From Methylobacterium sp. Leaf108 (GTDB taxonomy: Bacteria; Pseudomonadota; Alphaproteobacteria; Rhizobiales; Beijerinckiaceae): a stretch of 64,000 nucleotides of DNA. The stretch covers positions 441,501 through 505,500 of the forward strand of contig NZ_LMND01000012.1 of assembly GCF_001423265.1 (NCBI RefSeq), given 5' to 3'. Shown here piece after piece: positions 1 to 9,398 of this stretch (its first letter is position 1; every line of letters starts with the position of its first letter). The notes under the pieces were generated by a model. It saw only the letters and a list, made by a program, of their open reading frames with translations, was not told where the DNA came from and made no database searches. Made by a program: the position numbers and the translations under genes.

Positions 1-645
1 TACCTCGTCAAGGAGCACCCGCAGACGGCGGCCCTCGTGCTGTCACGGATCAAGCCGGCGGCGGCCGCCAAGGTGATGGCCCACCTGCCCGAGGCCCTGC
101 GCAACACGATCATGCGCCGGATGCTCACCTTCAAGCCCGTGGTCGACGAGATCCGCCAGACCATCGAGAAGGCGCTGCTGGAGGATTTCCTCATCAACGG
201 CTCGCGCAACTCCGGCGCCGACACCCACGCCAAGATGGCCGACATCATCAACAAGATGGAGCGCAACCAGATCGACGCCGTGCTCACGAGCCTCGGCGAG
301 ACGCAGCCCAAATCCGTGGAGATCCTCAAGGGCCTGCTCTTCACCTTCGACGACATCGCCCGCCTGGCGCCCCGCGCCCGCACGACGCTGTTCGACGTGG
401 TGCCGAGCGACCGCCTGATCCTCGCCCTGAAGGGCACCGACGCGGAGTTCCGCACCGTGGTCCTCAGCGCGCTCTCCGCCCGCGTGCGCCGCATGGTCGA
501 GCACGAGCTGAACGGCGGCGAGCCGGCCGCGCAGAAGGACGTGCTGGAGGCGCGCCGCAGCATCACCGACCTCGCCATGGAGATGGCCGGGCGCGGCGAG
601 ATCGAGATCAACGCGGGAGGCGAGGTTGAGGAGCTCGTCCGCTGA
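1..645 (+). CDS. fliG: FliG, flagellar motor switch protein (3' part)
   Basis: The gene enters from the left edge in frame 1, so only the last 214 residues are present. FliG is a C-ring protein that couples the MotAB stator to rotor torque and to switching. The visible part starts at the conserved EHPQ motif (followed by TAALVLS) that opens the middle domain, and continues through the C-terminal torque domain with its charged helix (LAPRART, DVVPSDRL, LSARVRRMVEHEL). It lies 62 bases upstream of flhB on the same strand, as part of a flagellar operon whose beginning (probably fliM/fliN) lies outside the window. The family assignment is firm; the true start is not visible. Confidence 0.95.
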   Translation, partial: YLVKEHPQTAALVLSRIKPAAAAKVMAHLPEALRNTIMRRMLTFKPVVDEIRQTIEKALLEDFLINGSRNSGADTHAKMADIINKMERNQIDAVLTSLGETQPKSVEILKGLLFTFDDIARLAPRARTTLFDVVPSDRLILALKGTDAEFRTVVLSALSARVRRMVEHELNGGEPAAQKDVLEARRSITDLAMEMAGRGEIEINAGGEVEELVR

Positions 646-707
646 GGGATCGGCTCCGGCCCGCCGTGTCCCGACGGCAGCCCTGACCGCCTGGCCGGAC
701 CCCGTCC

Positions 708-1775
708 GTGTCGGATGACAGCGATCCGGAGAGCAAGACCGAGGCGGCGAGCGAGCGCAAGATCCGCGACGCCGTCGAGAAGGGCAACGTGCCGTTCTCG
801 CGCGAGGCCCCCATCTTCGCCTCGATCCTGGGCCTCCTCATCGCCCTGAGCTTCGTCGTGCGCGACGGCATCGGCCCGCTGGTGCGGGAGATGCTGCCGC
901 TGTTCGACCATCCCCGCGGGTTCACCCTGGAGAACAGCCAGGACGCGGCGATGCTGTTCCAGGCCACCGCCTTCGCGGTGGCGAAGTTCCTGATCCCGAT
1001 CCTGGCGATCCTGGCCGTGTGCGGCCTGTCCGCCTCCCTCCTCCAGAACGTTCCGAGCCTGGTGGGCGAGCGCATCCGCCCGCAATGGTCGCGGATCTCA
1101 CTGGCCAAGGGCTGGGGACGGATCTTCGGAAAGGAAGGGCAGGTCGAGTTCCTGAAATCGGTCCTTAAATTCTTATCGGTTTCTCTGATCGCCCTGCTCC
1201 TCCTGCGCTCGGAGGGCAACAAAGCCATGAATGCCATGTTCTCCGATCCGAGCCAGATCCCCGACCTGATCCTGACGGTGGCGATCCGCCTGATCTCGGT
1301 GGTGAGCATCGCCACCATCGTGATCGTGGCCGCCGACCTGGTGTGGTCGCGCCTGCGCTGGCAGAAGTCCCTGCGGATGTCCCACCAGGACCTCAAGGAC
1401 GAGCACAAGCAGAGCGAGGGCGACCCCCTCGTCAAGAGCCGCCTGCGCTCGCTGGCCCAGGACCGCTCGCGCAAGCGCATGCTCGCCGACGTGAAGACGG
1501 CCACCGTCGTCATCGCCAACCCGACCCATTACGCCATCGCGCTTCGCTACAACCGCGAGGAGCAGCCCGCCCCCCTCGTGCTGGCCAAGGGCAAGGACCT
1601 GCTGGCCCTGCGCATCCGCGAAATCGCCGAGGCGAACGGCGTTCCGGTGGTGGAAGACAAGCCTCTCGCAAGGTCCCTGTACGACAGTGTCGAGGTCGAT
1701 CAGATGATCCCGGCGGAGTTCTACAGCGCAGTGGCCCAGATCCTGTTCTTCCTGTTCGCAAGGAACCGCTCATGA
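708..1775 (+). CDS. flhB: FlhB, flagellar type III export apparatus switch protein
   Basis: Inner-membrane component of the flagellar export gate that switches secretion from rod/hook to filament substrates. The 355 residues match the usual family length. An N-terminal charged stretch (KTEAASERK) is followed by four hydrophobic segments and then the cytoplasmic domain with the autocleavage motif NPTH at residues 271-274 (VIANPTHYAIALRY). The C-terminal EDKPLARSLY segment is also typical. The start is a GTG at 708. The stop overlaps the next gene in an ATGA junction, which implies translational coupling. Regulation is probably shared with fliG. Confidence 0.97.
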   Translation: MSDDSDPESKTEAASERKIRDAVEKGNVPFSREAPIFASILGLLIALSFVVRDGIGPLVREMLPLFDHPRGFTLENSQDAAMLFQATAFAVAKFLIPILAILAVCGLSASLLQNVPSLVGERIRPQWSRISLAKGWGRIFGKEGQVEFLKSVLKFLSVSLIALLLLRSEGNKAMNAMFSDPSQIPDLILTVAIRLISVVSIATIVIVAADLVWSRLRWQKSLRMSHQDLKDEHKQSEGDPLVKSRLRSLAQDRSRKRMLADVKTATVVIANPTHYAIALRYNREEQPAPLVLAKGKDLLALRIREIAEANGVPVVEDKPLARSLYDSVEVDQMIPAEFYSAVAQILFFLFARNRS

Positions 1776-2272
1776 CCGCAGCTTCCCGCTGGGCCGCCGG
1801 CGATTCGACCCGAGGCCGTTCCGCCCGTGACGGGGACGCCCACGACGTCGGCTGCGCCACCGAGGACGTGATGGGCGCGGCCGAGCGCGTGTTCGCCACC
1901 GCCATCCGGGACTTCATCGCCGAACTCTGCCTGCTCGACGGCGGGATCCTGATCGGCTGGGTCAAGGGCGAGCGCCACGGCAACATCGCCGACCTCGTCG
2001 CCTCCTCGGCCGAACCGTTCTTCAAGGAGGCGACCATCGCCTACGCCGACGGAGCCGACATCCGGTTCGACTGGGGCCGTTCCCTCACCGTCGTCCTCGA
2101 CATGGAGTTCGTGACCAAACCCGTGACGGTGTTCTTCAAGCTCATCCTCGACGGCGTCTACGTCGGCGTCGCGATCCAGCGCATCCTGGCCGACCAGCCC
2201 CCGACGACGTTCAACCTCGATGGGTTCGCCACCGCGCTGGCCGATGCGAGGCTGCGTCCGAACGCCGCCTGA
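1772..2272 (+). CDS. Unknown protein translationally coupled to flhB
   Basis: A 166-residue protein that I do not recognise. Its ATG overlaps the flhB stop (ATGA), so it is probably made with FlhB. The first 30 residues are polar and low in complexity. The remainder looks like one compact mixed alpha/beta domain with an acidic helix (RDFIAELCLLDGG) and hydrophobic strands (SLTVVLDMEFV). There is no signal peptide or membrane segment. Context suggests a flagella-associated accessory protein, but no catalytic motif supports a specific role. An alternative start inside the polar N-terminus, such as the Met of the segment GCATEDVMGAAERV, is possible. Confidence 0.7.
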   Translation: MTAASRWAAGDSTRGRSARDGDAHDVGCATEDVMGAAERVFATAIRDFIAELCLLDGGILIGWVKGERHGNIADLVASSAEPFFKEATIAYADGADIRFDWGRSLTVVLDMEFVTKPVTVFFKLILDGVYVGVAIQRILADQPPTTFNLDGFATALADARLRPNAA

Positions 2273-2720
2273 CCACCCCGGGAGACGGCGGGTCCTCGCG
2301 CGCCGCGCTCCGCGCCGCAGGCGGGTCGCGACACGATCCTATGTTAATGACGCGGTGGAGTGCAAAATCCATTGACCGTCCAACCGCCGACCGACAAAGG
2401 TAGGCGGCAGGATCGAATCGTGGACCGGACAGGTGAGCGGATGATCAGCCGCCGACCGATAAGATTTCCAGACGTGCAAGGATTAAATCGGGGCGGACCT
2501 GTTCTGTCTTCGAGCCGGAGAGACGCGCTCGTCTGACCGGATCGATTTTGACGGAACATCCGAGCCGCGAATCCGATCCACGCCGCGATCACCGATTGTG
2601 GACGCGATCCTCCGGCGCCGGGGGCGCCCGGCGATCCAGGGAGGTCGTGGGAAAGGGGGGTCGATCCGGCCACGCGACGCCCACCGACAGACGGTCGAGA
2701 AGAACCGGAGAGGTCCCGCG
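2273..2720. other. Intergenic region before ftcR
   Basis: About 450 bases without a credible gene between the fliG-flhB operon and ftcR. Bases 2340-2540 are less GC-rich than their surroundings and most likely hold the ftcR promoter, but I cannot name clear -35 and -10 boxes. The 11-mer GTGCAAAATCC near 2360 recurs at about 21310 in the terminator hairpin. The short open frames here have no family similarity that I can see. Confidence 0.5.
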
Positions 2721-3404
2721 ATGTACATACTGGTCGACGCGCGCGAGTCGGTGAACGCCGCGTACAAGGCCAGGTTCGACCAGGAAGGGATTTCCTCGCT
2801 CGGGCTGGCACCCGACGAGTTCACCCACTGGTTCCAGGCCTCCTCGCGCAGCGACCGCGAGGCGATCCAGGGTTTCCTGCTGGGCGACTTCGAGGACCGC
2901 GCCAAATGCGCGAGCGCGATCCGCCGGATGTCGCGGGCCCCGATCATCGCCCTGTCCGACGTGCGCAGCCTCGACGACACCCTGGTCCTGTTCGATGCCG
3001 GCATCGACGACGTGCTGCCCAAGCCCGTCCACGTCCGCGAGATCCTGGCCCGGTCCGAGGCGATCTGGCGGCGGGTGAACGGGGGCGCGCCGCAGCCGGG
3101 CGAGGCGCCCCCCGCCCCCGACCGCCTCAGGGTCTATTTCGACGGTCGCGACCCGGAGATCGACGGGGTCGTGCTGGCCCTGCCGCGGCGCGAACGCCAC
3201 ATCCTCGAATGCCTGGTGCGCAACAAGGGCCGCCGCATGACGAAGTCGCAGATCTACAACGTGGTCTACGGCGTCTATAGCAACGGGGTCGAGGAGAGCG
3301 TCATCGAGGGGCACGTGAGCAAGCTGCGCAAGAAGCTGAGCACGCGCCTGGGCTACGACCCGATCGAGGCCAAGCGCTTCATCGGCTACACCTTTAACGG
3401 CTGA
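2721..3404 (+). CDS. ftcR: FtcR/Rem-type flagellar transcriptional regulator
   Basis: A 227-residue OmpR-family regulator, the length of Brucella FtcR and close to Sinorhizobium Rem, which activate late flagellar genes. Residues 1-120 form a receiver-like domain. The acidic pair usual near the N-terminus is reduced (ILVDARES), although the DDVLPKP lysine motif is kept, so phosphorylation may not control it. Residues 140-227 are a winged helix of the Trans_reg_C type (LPRRERHILECL, then VEESVIEGHVSKLRKKL, ending in a Tyr-Thr-Phe strand). The ATG at 2721 is preceded by GGAGAGG. It sits amid flagellar genes, which fits a master or class II regulator for the large minus-strand cluster. Confidence 0.9.
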   Translation: MYILVDARESVNAAYKARFDQEGISSLGLAPDEFTHWFQASSRSDREAIQGFLLGDFEDRAKCASAIRRMSRAPIIALSDVRSLDDTLVLFDAGIDDVLPKPVHVREILARSEAIWRRVNGGAPQPGEAPPAPDRLRVYFDGRDPEIDGVVLALPRRERHILECLVRNKGRRMTKSQIYNVVYGVYSNGVEESVIEGHVSKLRKKLSTRLGYDPIEAKRFIGYTFNG

Positions 3405-3410
3405 ACCGCC

Positions 3411-3968
3411 CTACTTGCAGAAACCGCGGGCGTTGGGCGTCCACTGGCCGAAGCCCGTGGCGACCATGTTGGCGATCACCCGGCAGACGTACTGCTTCTG
3501 GGCCGGGTTGTTGTTGGGGCCGGCGTGATAGCGGGCCACCGCCAGCGTCCAGCTCCCCTCCCGCGCCTTGAGCTCCTTGAGGAAAACCGAAGCGTATTCC
3601 ACGTTCTGGCGCGGATCGATCATGCTCTCCAGCGAGGCGAACTTCGCCCGATGGTAGTGGTGGTTGATCTGCATGCAGCCCAGATCGACCAGCTTGATGC
3701 CGCCGGTGCGCGCCTGGGCGAGGCGCGACACCACATCGGCGGCGTTGGCGCCGAAATAGGCCTTGCCGGCGATGTTCATCGCATAGGGCTGCAGCGAGCC
3801 GCGGTTGCCGCTCTCGGTGAGGCCGACCGCGTAGAGCACGCCCAGCGGCACCCCGTGCTTGGCCGAGGCGCTCGCCATCTCGCGCTCGCAGACGTTGGTG
3901 GCCGCGGCCGGAGCCGCGAAACTAGAGATAGCGGCCGCTACGGCCAGGACCGGCAGACGTGGCGTCAT
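3411..3968 (-). CDS. Lytic transglycosylase of the flagellar cluster (SltF-like)
   Basis: A 185-residue secreted protein of the SLT (lysozyme-like) fold. Residues 1-23 are a signal peptide ending in AAPAAA. The catalytic Glu sits in the GLTESGN motif, and the rest shows family landmarks (LGCMQINHHYH, the NVEYASVFLKEL helix, AVARYHAG). The start was placed at MTPRLPV because that begins the signal peptide; the longer frame would only read through fliK. It overlaps the fliK 3' end by 47 bases. In many alphaproteobacteria FlgJ lacks a muramidase domain and a separate SltF-type enzyme opens peptidoglycan for the rod. That role is inferred here from position. Confidence 0.85.
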   Translation of the reverse strand: MTPRLPVLAVAAAISSFAAPAAATNVCEREMASASAKHGVPLGVLYAVGLTESGNRGSLQPYAMNIAGKAYFGANAADVVSRLAQARTGGIKLVDLGCMQINHHYHRAKFASLESMIDPRQNVEYASVFLKELKAREGSWTLAVARYHAGPNNNPAQKQYVCRVIANMVATGFGQWTPNARGFCK

Positions 3969-6792
3969 CGCTCTGGGACTCCCCTCGGTGGGCGGACCGT
4001 TCGGTCTCGCGCGGATCGGACTGGCGGCGGCCGGACTGGCCCGGCGCGGCATCGCCGCCCCTGCCGCCCTGCGCCGCGGCATCGGCCCCGCCGCCGTGGC
4101 GGGCGGCGTCGCCTGATGCGGTGTCGGGGCGGCCCGAGCCGATGGTGACAACGTCGGGCTGGTAGCCGGCGCTGCGCAGCACCTCGCGCAGCGCGCCGTC
4201 GTCGCTGCGCAGGAGCGCTGCCGTCTCCTCGCGGCTGGCGTGCAGGCTCACCTCGAGGGCGTCACCGCGCAGGCGCATCCGCACCACGACGGTGCCCATG
4301 TCGTCCGGCCGCAGCTGGATCGTCAGAATGCGCAAGGGCCCGTCGAGGCCACTCGCCGGGCCGGTGGTCGCGGCGGGCGCATGCAGCCGTCCGGCCTCGG
4401 CGACCACCGCGTCCGCGACCTGACGCGCCGGATCGGCCGCCGCCGGCATCGCCACGGCCGGCATCGCCAGCGCCGCCACGGGCGTGACCGGCTGGGCCCC
4501 CTCGCGTCGGCCCTCGGCGGAGACGCCCGGCTGCAGCACGTCGCCGATGGGCGAGGACGCAAACGACACCGGCGACATCCGGCTCGCCGCGCCGGATGGG
4601 TCGGTGTCGGACGCAGCGGCCTCCGCCTCGGGCTCCGCCACAGCGCGAGTGATGATCGGCTGCGGGCGCGCCGGGACGACCACCGGGGCCGGAGCCTGCG
4701 CGGGCGGCGACGGGGAGAGGGAGCCGGCCGGGGCAGGCGCTTGGGCGGAAACTTGGGCAGAAACTTGGGCAGCCGCTTGGGCAGGCGGCGGGACGGGGCG
4801 TCCGCCATCGACGGCGACCGGCGGCGAGGGGGCGACCGGCGGAGCGATCGAGGCGGTGGCGGCCGGAGGAACCGGCGTCACGGAGGGGGCGGATCCGGGC
4901 AGGGCCGCTGATGGCGGGGTCGGGGCGATCGCGTCGGGCACGGCGGATGGCACGGCGGCGGAGGGAGCCGCTTGCACCGCCGCGGTGACGGCCGCGCGCG
5001 GGCGCTCGACTCCGGGCGGGGCGACGATGGGCTCGCCATCGGCCTTCGAGGCAGCGGGTTCGACATGGATCGCGGCGGCCTCAGGCGGGGCGTCGACGAC
5101 CGCCTTGGAAACGGTGAGGGCAGCAGCGGGGGGCGACCCGGCAGCCGTTGCGGGCGGCGCCACGGCGGTCGGGGCCGCCTGCCGCGCGGCCTCCCCGACC
5201 GCATCGGACGCGGTAGGCCGTTCCGCCATGGCGGGATCACGCGGAACGGGCACGGCCACCGGCCGATGCTCGGTCACGGTCGGGTCAGCCACGGCAGGCG
5301 GCGCGGCAGCCGTGGCAGATGGCGCGGAAGCCACGGCAAGAGACGCGGCAAGAGACGCGGCAGCCGTGGCAGGCGGCGCCACCGGAACCGGGGCGGCCTG
5401 CGGCCGACCGTCGAGCGAGACGGGCCGCTCGGCCTCGATCGCGCGAGCCGGAGAACCGGACGCGATCTCGGCCGCGAGGGAGCGGTCGGTTCCGGCCTGG
5501 GGGAGCATGGGAGTTGGATCGGACACCGGGGCGACCGGCGCCACACCGGCCGGAATGGCGCTCGCCAGCGGACCGGGACCGGCCGGGGGTGCGTTCGCGG
5601 GACGCGCTGTGGCGGTCGGGGCGACATCCACTGGCGGGCGGGCAGAGTCCGGGGTGGCCGTGACGGCAGCTGACCGCTCGTGGCTGTCGGGATCGACGCC
5701 GGGCGCAGGCGGCGTGCCCGTCGCGCCCGGACCGCGCCGTGCTTGAATGCCAGAGGGCTCGGCCGGCGCGGGAGCGCCGGTGGAGGGCGTTCCGGCCGGC
5801 GCCGGCGGCTCGCCGTCCGCAACGGCGCGCGCGACGACGGGCATCTCGGAGGCGGCCGGTCCCGGGACCGGCGTCGAGGATACCGGCCCGTCGAGCGGGG
5901 AGCGCACCGTGGCGACGGCTTCGGTCGCGACGGGCGGGAGCGAAGCCGCAGCGGTGTCGGACGTGGACGGCATCGAGAGCCGGGACGGCGCGGCGGCCTC
6001 ATCGCCCGCGACCCGGTCCGCCCCAGCGCGCGCGACCACGGGAGCCTCGCCGGGGCCGGTCGGAGCGGACCGGCCGGCGGCGGTCCCGACGCCCGGAATG
6101 GCAACGGTCGCCAGGGCGGCGGCCGGCCGCGGTGTCGCCGGGGCCGCGCCCGGCACGATGGCGGTCTCGGGCCGCGCGGGGGCCGGAGCGGCCACGCCGG
6201 AGGTGGGCGCGGAAGTGGGCACGGTCGGGACGGGTCCGGCCGGCGGTGTCGCCGGCAGCGTGCCCAAGAGGCTGACGGGATGCGGCTTGACCGGGGCGAA
6301 ATGGGTCTCCTGGGCGATCACCGTCACCTGCAGCCGCCCGGCCGGGACCGGGGCGCCGGGAAAGGCCGGCATCGCCCGGTCGGCGGAACGCCCGACGACA
6401 CTGCGGTCGGCCGCGCCGGGGGTGACCCCGCCGGCGGCAGGCGCGGCAGCGGGCAGCGCCCTGGCGATCCAGGTCGCGATGGATTCGGGGTGGGCCCCGG
6501 CCGGCCCTGTCCGGGCCGCCGGCGCGGCGCCTGCCGACTCCAGCGCCGCCAGGATGGTCAGGGCCGAGGCGGCATCGCCCGTGGTCGAGGGGATGGACGG
6601 TGGCGCCTCGGACTCGGCCGGTGCGGGCGACGCCTTGGCCTCCCGCTCCGGGTCGCCCGTCACCGCCTCCCCGGCCAGGGACCCGAGCAGGGTTCCGAAC
6701 GCGGCCGCCGCATCGTCATCGCGGCCGGGCCGGCCGGACGCAGCCTCGACGGCCGGACGCAGGGAAGCGAGAGTCGCGCCGAGGGTGTTCAC
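3922..6792 (-). CDS. fliK: FliK, flagellar hook-length control protein, very long
   Basis: The protein has 956 residues, roughly twice the common FliK length. Residues 1 to about 790 are Ala/Pro/Val-rich and look disordered, with long low-complexity runs. The recognisable Flg_hook domain lies near residues 800-900 (ILTIQLRPDDMGTVVVRM, then LHASREETAALLR and REVLRSAGYQPDVV). The tail is polar and Gly/Arg/Asp-rich. FliK measures hook length and signals FlhB to switch export specificity. The start is a GTG that overlaps the motC stop by four bases. The long tether may set a longer ruler, but no length can be calculated from this. The long antisense frames here are GC-driven shadows. Confidence 0.9.
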   Translation of the reverse strand: MNTLGATLASLRPAVEAASGRPGRDDDAAAAFGTLLGSLAGEAVTGDPEREAKASPAPAESEAPPSIPSTTGDAASALTILAALESAGAAPAARTGPAGAHPESIATWIARALPAAAPAAGGVTPGAADRSVVGRSADRAMPAFPGAPVPAGRLQVTVIAQETHFAPVKPHPVSLLGTLPATPPAGPVPTVPTSAPTSGVAAPAPARPETAIVPGAAPATPRPAAALATVAIPGVGTAAGRSAPTGPGEAPVVARAGADRVAGDEAAAPSRLSMPSTSDTAAASLPPVATEAVATVRSPLDGPVSSTPVPGPAASEMPVVARAVADGEPPAPAGTPSTGAPAPAEPSGIQARRGPGATGTPPAPGVDPDSHERSAAVTATPDSARPPVDVAPTATARPANAPPAGPGPLASAIPAGVAPVAPVSDPTPMLPQAGTDRSLAAEIASGSPARAIEAERPVSLDGRPQAAPVPVAPPATAAASLAASLAVASAPSATAAAPPAVADPTVTEHRPVAVPVPRDPAMAERPTASDAVGEAARQAAPTAVAPPATAAGSPPAAALTVSKAVVDAPPEAAAIHVEPAASKADGEPIVAPPGVERPRAAVTAAVQAAPSAAVPSAVPDAIAPTPPSAALPGSAPSVTPVPPAATASIAPPVAPSPPVAVDGGRPVPPPAQAAAQVSAQVSAQAPAPAGSLSPSPPAQAPAPVVVPARPQPIITRAVAEPEAEAAASDTDPSGAASRMSPVSFASSPIGDVLQPGVSAEGRREGAQPVTPVAALAMPAVAMPAAADPARQVADAVVAEAGRLHAPAATTGPASGLDGPLRILTIQLRPDDMGTVVVRMRLRGDALEVSLHASREETAALLRSDDGALREVLRSAGYQPDVVTIGSGRPDTASGDAARHGGGADAAAQGGRGGDAAPGQSGRRQSDPRETERSAHRGESQSDDATSAGPGRSGRYL

Positions 6793-8033
6793 CGGTCACT
6801 CCTGGTCATCAACGCGTCGATCTGCCCGATCGCCCCCTGGGCACGGGCGATGGCGGGTGTGGTGGGAAGGGACCGCTTGGCCGCCGGGGCCGCCTCCGGC
6901 GGCTTGGCCCCGAGCGCGGGGACCGAGCGGATCTGCGCGGCCATGGCCAGCGCGGAATCGAGCAGCGCCGCGTCGGCCTCCGCCAGGACCGAGCGGTCGG
7001 TCGCGCGCAGGGTCTCGAGGCTGGCCTCGAACTGGCCGTCGACGGCCACCAGCGCCGCCGCGCGGTAGAGCCGCGCGCGCACCGACCAGGCCGAGGCCGC
7101 GTCCACCAGGGTGATCGCCCGCTCGGCGGCGAAGACCGCCGTCGCGGTCTTGCCCTGGTCGAGCCCGGCACGGGCCACCAGGAGGTAGAGGTCGCGCCGG
7201 CCCTCCGGCTCGATCTCGTCGAGCATCGCCTGGAGCTTGGCGAAGCGGGCGCCGTCGCTGGCGAAGTCGAGGCGGGTCAGGGCGGCGGCGAAGCGCTGGC
7301 GGAAGTTGCCGGCGTAGACCGAGTGCCGGAACCGGCGCAGGTACTGGATCGACAGGGCCTCGAACCTGGCGAGGTCTCCCACATGGGCGAGCACGAAGAT
7401 CTCGCGGCGCAGGGCGCCCTCCTCCACGAGGGTGCCGGGCGCGATGAGACGGGCGAGATCGAGGAGCCGGATCGACTGGGCCGGGTCGTCGCGCGCCGCC
7501 AGCGCCGCCTGGGCGAGGGCGAGCTGGGCGCCCAGGCCCACCGGCACGGCGTTCGGGTCGAACTTGGCGAGCAGCGTGCGCGCCTCCTTCTCGCGGCCTT
7601 CGAGATAGGCGAGCGCCCCGAGGACCAGGGGCGTCTCCCCCTCCCCGACCTTGCCCGAGCCCATCACCTGGCGCAGCAGGCCGGGGCCGCCGCCGCTCAG
7701 GGCGAAGGTCACCGCCGCGCGGATGTTGACCGCCTCGGCCCAGACCTCTGGGGGAAGGGCGACCATGCGCTCCTCGGCGTGCTGCATCAGGGCGCGCTGG
7801 CCGTGGAAGGCCTGGGTCTGCCCCTGCGCGATCCGGTCCTGCAGCAGCTGGAGGGTGCGCACGAGTTCGACCGGCACCGTGTAGGGCACGATCGGCAACG
7901 GCGCGATGGGCGCCGACCTTACCGAGCCGCCCCCGTGCGAATCGCCGCCGTGGGACTCCGCCGCCACGGCCGATGTCGCGCAGAGGGACAGGACGACGGT
8001 CGCGGCGAGGAGGCGACGCGGGCGCGCACTCAC
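6789..8033 (-). CDS. motC: MotC, periplasmic motility protein
   Basis: A 414-residue exported protein matching the rhizobial MotC family, which binds the periplasmic part of MotB and is needed for stator function. A signal peptide occupies residues 1-24 (ending SAVAA), followed by a Gly/His-rich linker. The body is helical and TPR-like (LGALAYLEGREKEARTLL, then LARFEALSIQYLRRF). The start overlaps the motB stop by four bases and its stop overlaps the fliK start, giving the motB-motC-fliK order known from Sinorhizobium and Brucella. The long frame in a neighbouring reading frame is a shadow. Confidence 0.9.
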   Translation of the reverse strand: MSARPRRLLAATVVLSLCATSAVAAESHGGDSHGGGSVRSAPIAPLPIVPYTVPVELVRTLQLLQDRIAQGQTQAFHGQRALMQHAEERMVALPPEVWAEAVNIRAAVTFALSGGGPGLLRQVMGSGKVGEGETPLVLGALAYLEGREKEARTLLAKFDPNAVPVGLGAQLALAQAALAARDDPAQSIRLLDLARLIAPGTLVEEGALRREIFVLAHVGDLARFEALSIQYLRRFRHSVYAGNFRQRFAAALTRLDFASDGARFAKLQAMLDEIEPEGRRDLYLLVARAGLDQGKTATAVFAAERAITLVDAASAWSVRARLYRAAALVAVDGQFEASLETLRATDRSVLAEADAALLDSALAMAAQIRSVPALGAKPPEAAPAAKRSLPTTPAIARAQGAIGQIDALMTRSDR

Positions 8034-9397
8034 TCGGGCCGCCCCCGCAGCAGGATCTCGATGCGGCGGTTCTCGGCCGCCTTGGGGTCGGCCGGGTTGC
8101 GCGGCAGGCGGTCGGCGTAGCCCTCGATCCGCTCCAGCCGGGCATCGGCGACGCCGCCGCGCACGAGCATGTAGGACGCCATCTGGGCGCGGGCGGAGGA
8201 CAGGCGCCAGTTGTCGTAGGTTTCCGACCGGAACGGGCGCGCGTCGGTATGGCCGCGTACCACGATGCGGCCGGGCCGATCCTTGAGGATCCCGGCGATC
8301 CGCTCCAGGGCCTTGACGACCTTGGCCTGCGGCTCGGCCGAGCCGACCCCGAACATGCTGAAGTTCGCCTCGTCGGTGAGGCTGATCAGGATGCCCTCGC
8401 CGGTGCGCCGCACCTCGGTGCGCGGCGCCGGGCTGGCGGTGCCCAGGCTCGCCAGGGCCTTGGCGATCTCGTCCTTGATCTGCGCCGCGGCCAGGGTCTC
8501 GGCGGCCTCGGCCGCATCCCTGGCCCGGTCGGCGGCGAGGGGGGCGGCCTTGGAGAGAGCAGGCTTGACGGGCTCGGCCCTGACCGGTTCGGCCTTGACC
8601 GGTTCGGCCTTGGCGGGCTCGAGGGCCGTCTCGCGCTTGACCTCGGGGGCGGCCGCCGGCGGAGCGGCCACCATCTCTGCGACCGCCGCCGGTTCGGCCG
8701 GCGCGACCGTGGTGGCGGCCTTGACGGGAGGCGTGACGGGGGCGGTCCGAAGCGGGTTGACCGAACGGGCGTCGAGGCGGCCGTCCTGGGGCAGCGGCGC
8801 CACGGTGTTGGGCGCGCCGGGCGCTTCGGCGCGCATCTTGGCCACCGGCGCCACCTGCCAGTAGAGCGGATCGAACGGGTCGCGCGCGGCCTCGCCGCCG
8901 TTGATGCCGGGCTGACCGGCCTCGGTGATGACGCCGTCGGCGGAATCGTTCCGGTCGGGGTCGGCCTCGGCGGCGAGCTTGGCCAGCACCGCGTAGGGGT
9001 CCTGGAACAGGGCGGCCTCGCGGGCGCGACTTCCCGGCCCGCCCTTGGCGTCGCCCTTCGCGTCGCCCTTGGCGCCTTCCCCCTTACCCGTATCGCCCTT
9101 GCCACCCTCCATCTTGCCGAGTTCGCCCTCGCTCGGGGCCTCGCCGGGGGTGTTGGTCGGGTCGCGCAGGCCGCGACGGTCGAAGGTGACGTCGGCGAGC
9201 TTGACCGGGTTGAAGTACTCGGCGATCGCGGTCTTCGTCTCCTTGGTGGTGGAGCCGATCAGCCACAGCACCAGGAACAGCGCCATCATCGCGGTCATGA
9301 AGTCGGCAAGCGCGATCTTCCAGGCGCCGCCGTGGTGCCCCTCCTCCTCGTCGCCGCGACGCTTGACGATGATGATCTCGTGGACGCCCTCGGCCAT
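8030..9397 (-). CDS. motB: MotB, flagellar motor stator protein
   Basis: A 455-residue stator subunit. A short basic N-terminus leads to a single membrane helix at about residues 27-50 with the proton-carrying Asp32 (ALADFMTAMM). A long Ala/Pro/Lys/Glu-rich periplasmic linker at about 80-300 is followed by an OmpA-type peptidoglycan-binding domain at about 330-450 (IVVRGHTDARPF, then NWRLSSARAQMASYML). The long linker agrees with rhizobial MotB, which partners MotC. The motA partner is not in this window and probably lies upstream of fliG. It is separated from the fliH-like gene by one base. Confidence 0.95.
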   Translation of the reverse strand: MAEGVHEIIIVKRRGDEEEGHHGGAWKIALADFMTAMMALFLVLWLIGSTTKETKTAIAEYFNPVKLADVTFDRRGLRDPTNTPGEAPSEGELGKMEGGKGDTGKGEGAKGDAKGDAKGGPGSRAREAALFQDPYAVLAKLAAEADPDRNDSADGVITEAGQPGINGGEAARDPFDPLYWQVAPVAKMRAEAPGAPNTVAPLPQDGRLDARSVNPLRTAPVTPPVKAATTVAPAEPAAVAEMVAAPPAAAPEVKRETALEPAKAEPVKAEPVRAEPVKPALSKAAPLAADRARDAAEAAETLAAAQIKDEIAKALASLGTASPAPRTEVRRTGEGILISLTDEANFSMFGVGSAEPQAKVVKALERIAGILKDRPGRIVVRGHTDARPFRSETYDNWRLSSARAQMASYMLVRGGVADARLERIEGYADRLPRNPADPKAAENRRIEILLRGRPE

Positions 9398-9398
9398 G

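Noticed and set aside
4484..7114. Long plus-strand open frames opposite fliK
   Set aside because: Low-complexity Gly/Ala/Arg translations without start signals or motifs; the minus-strand FliK hook domain is clear.
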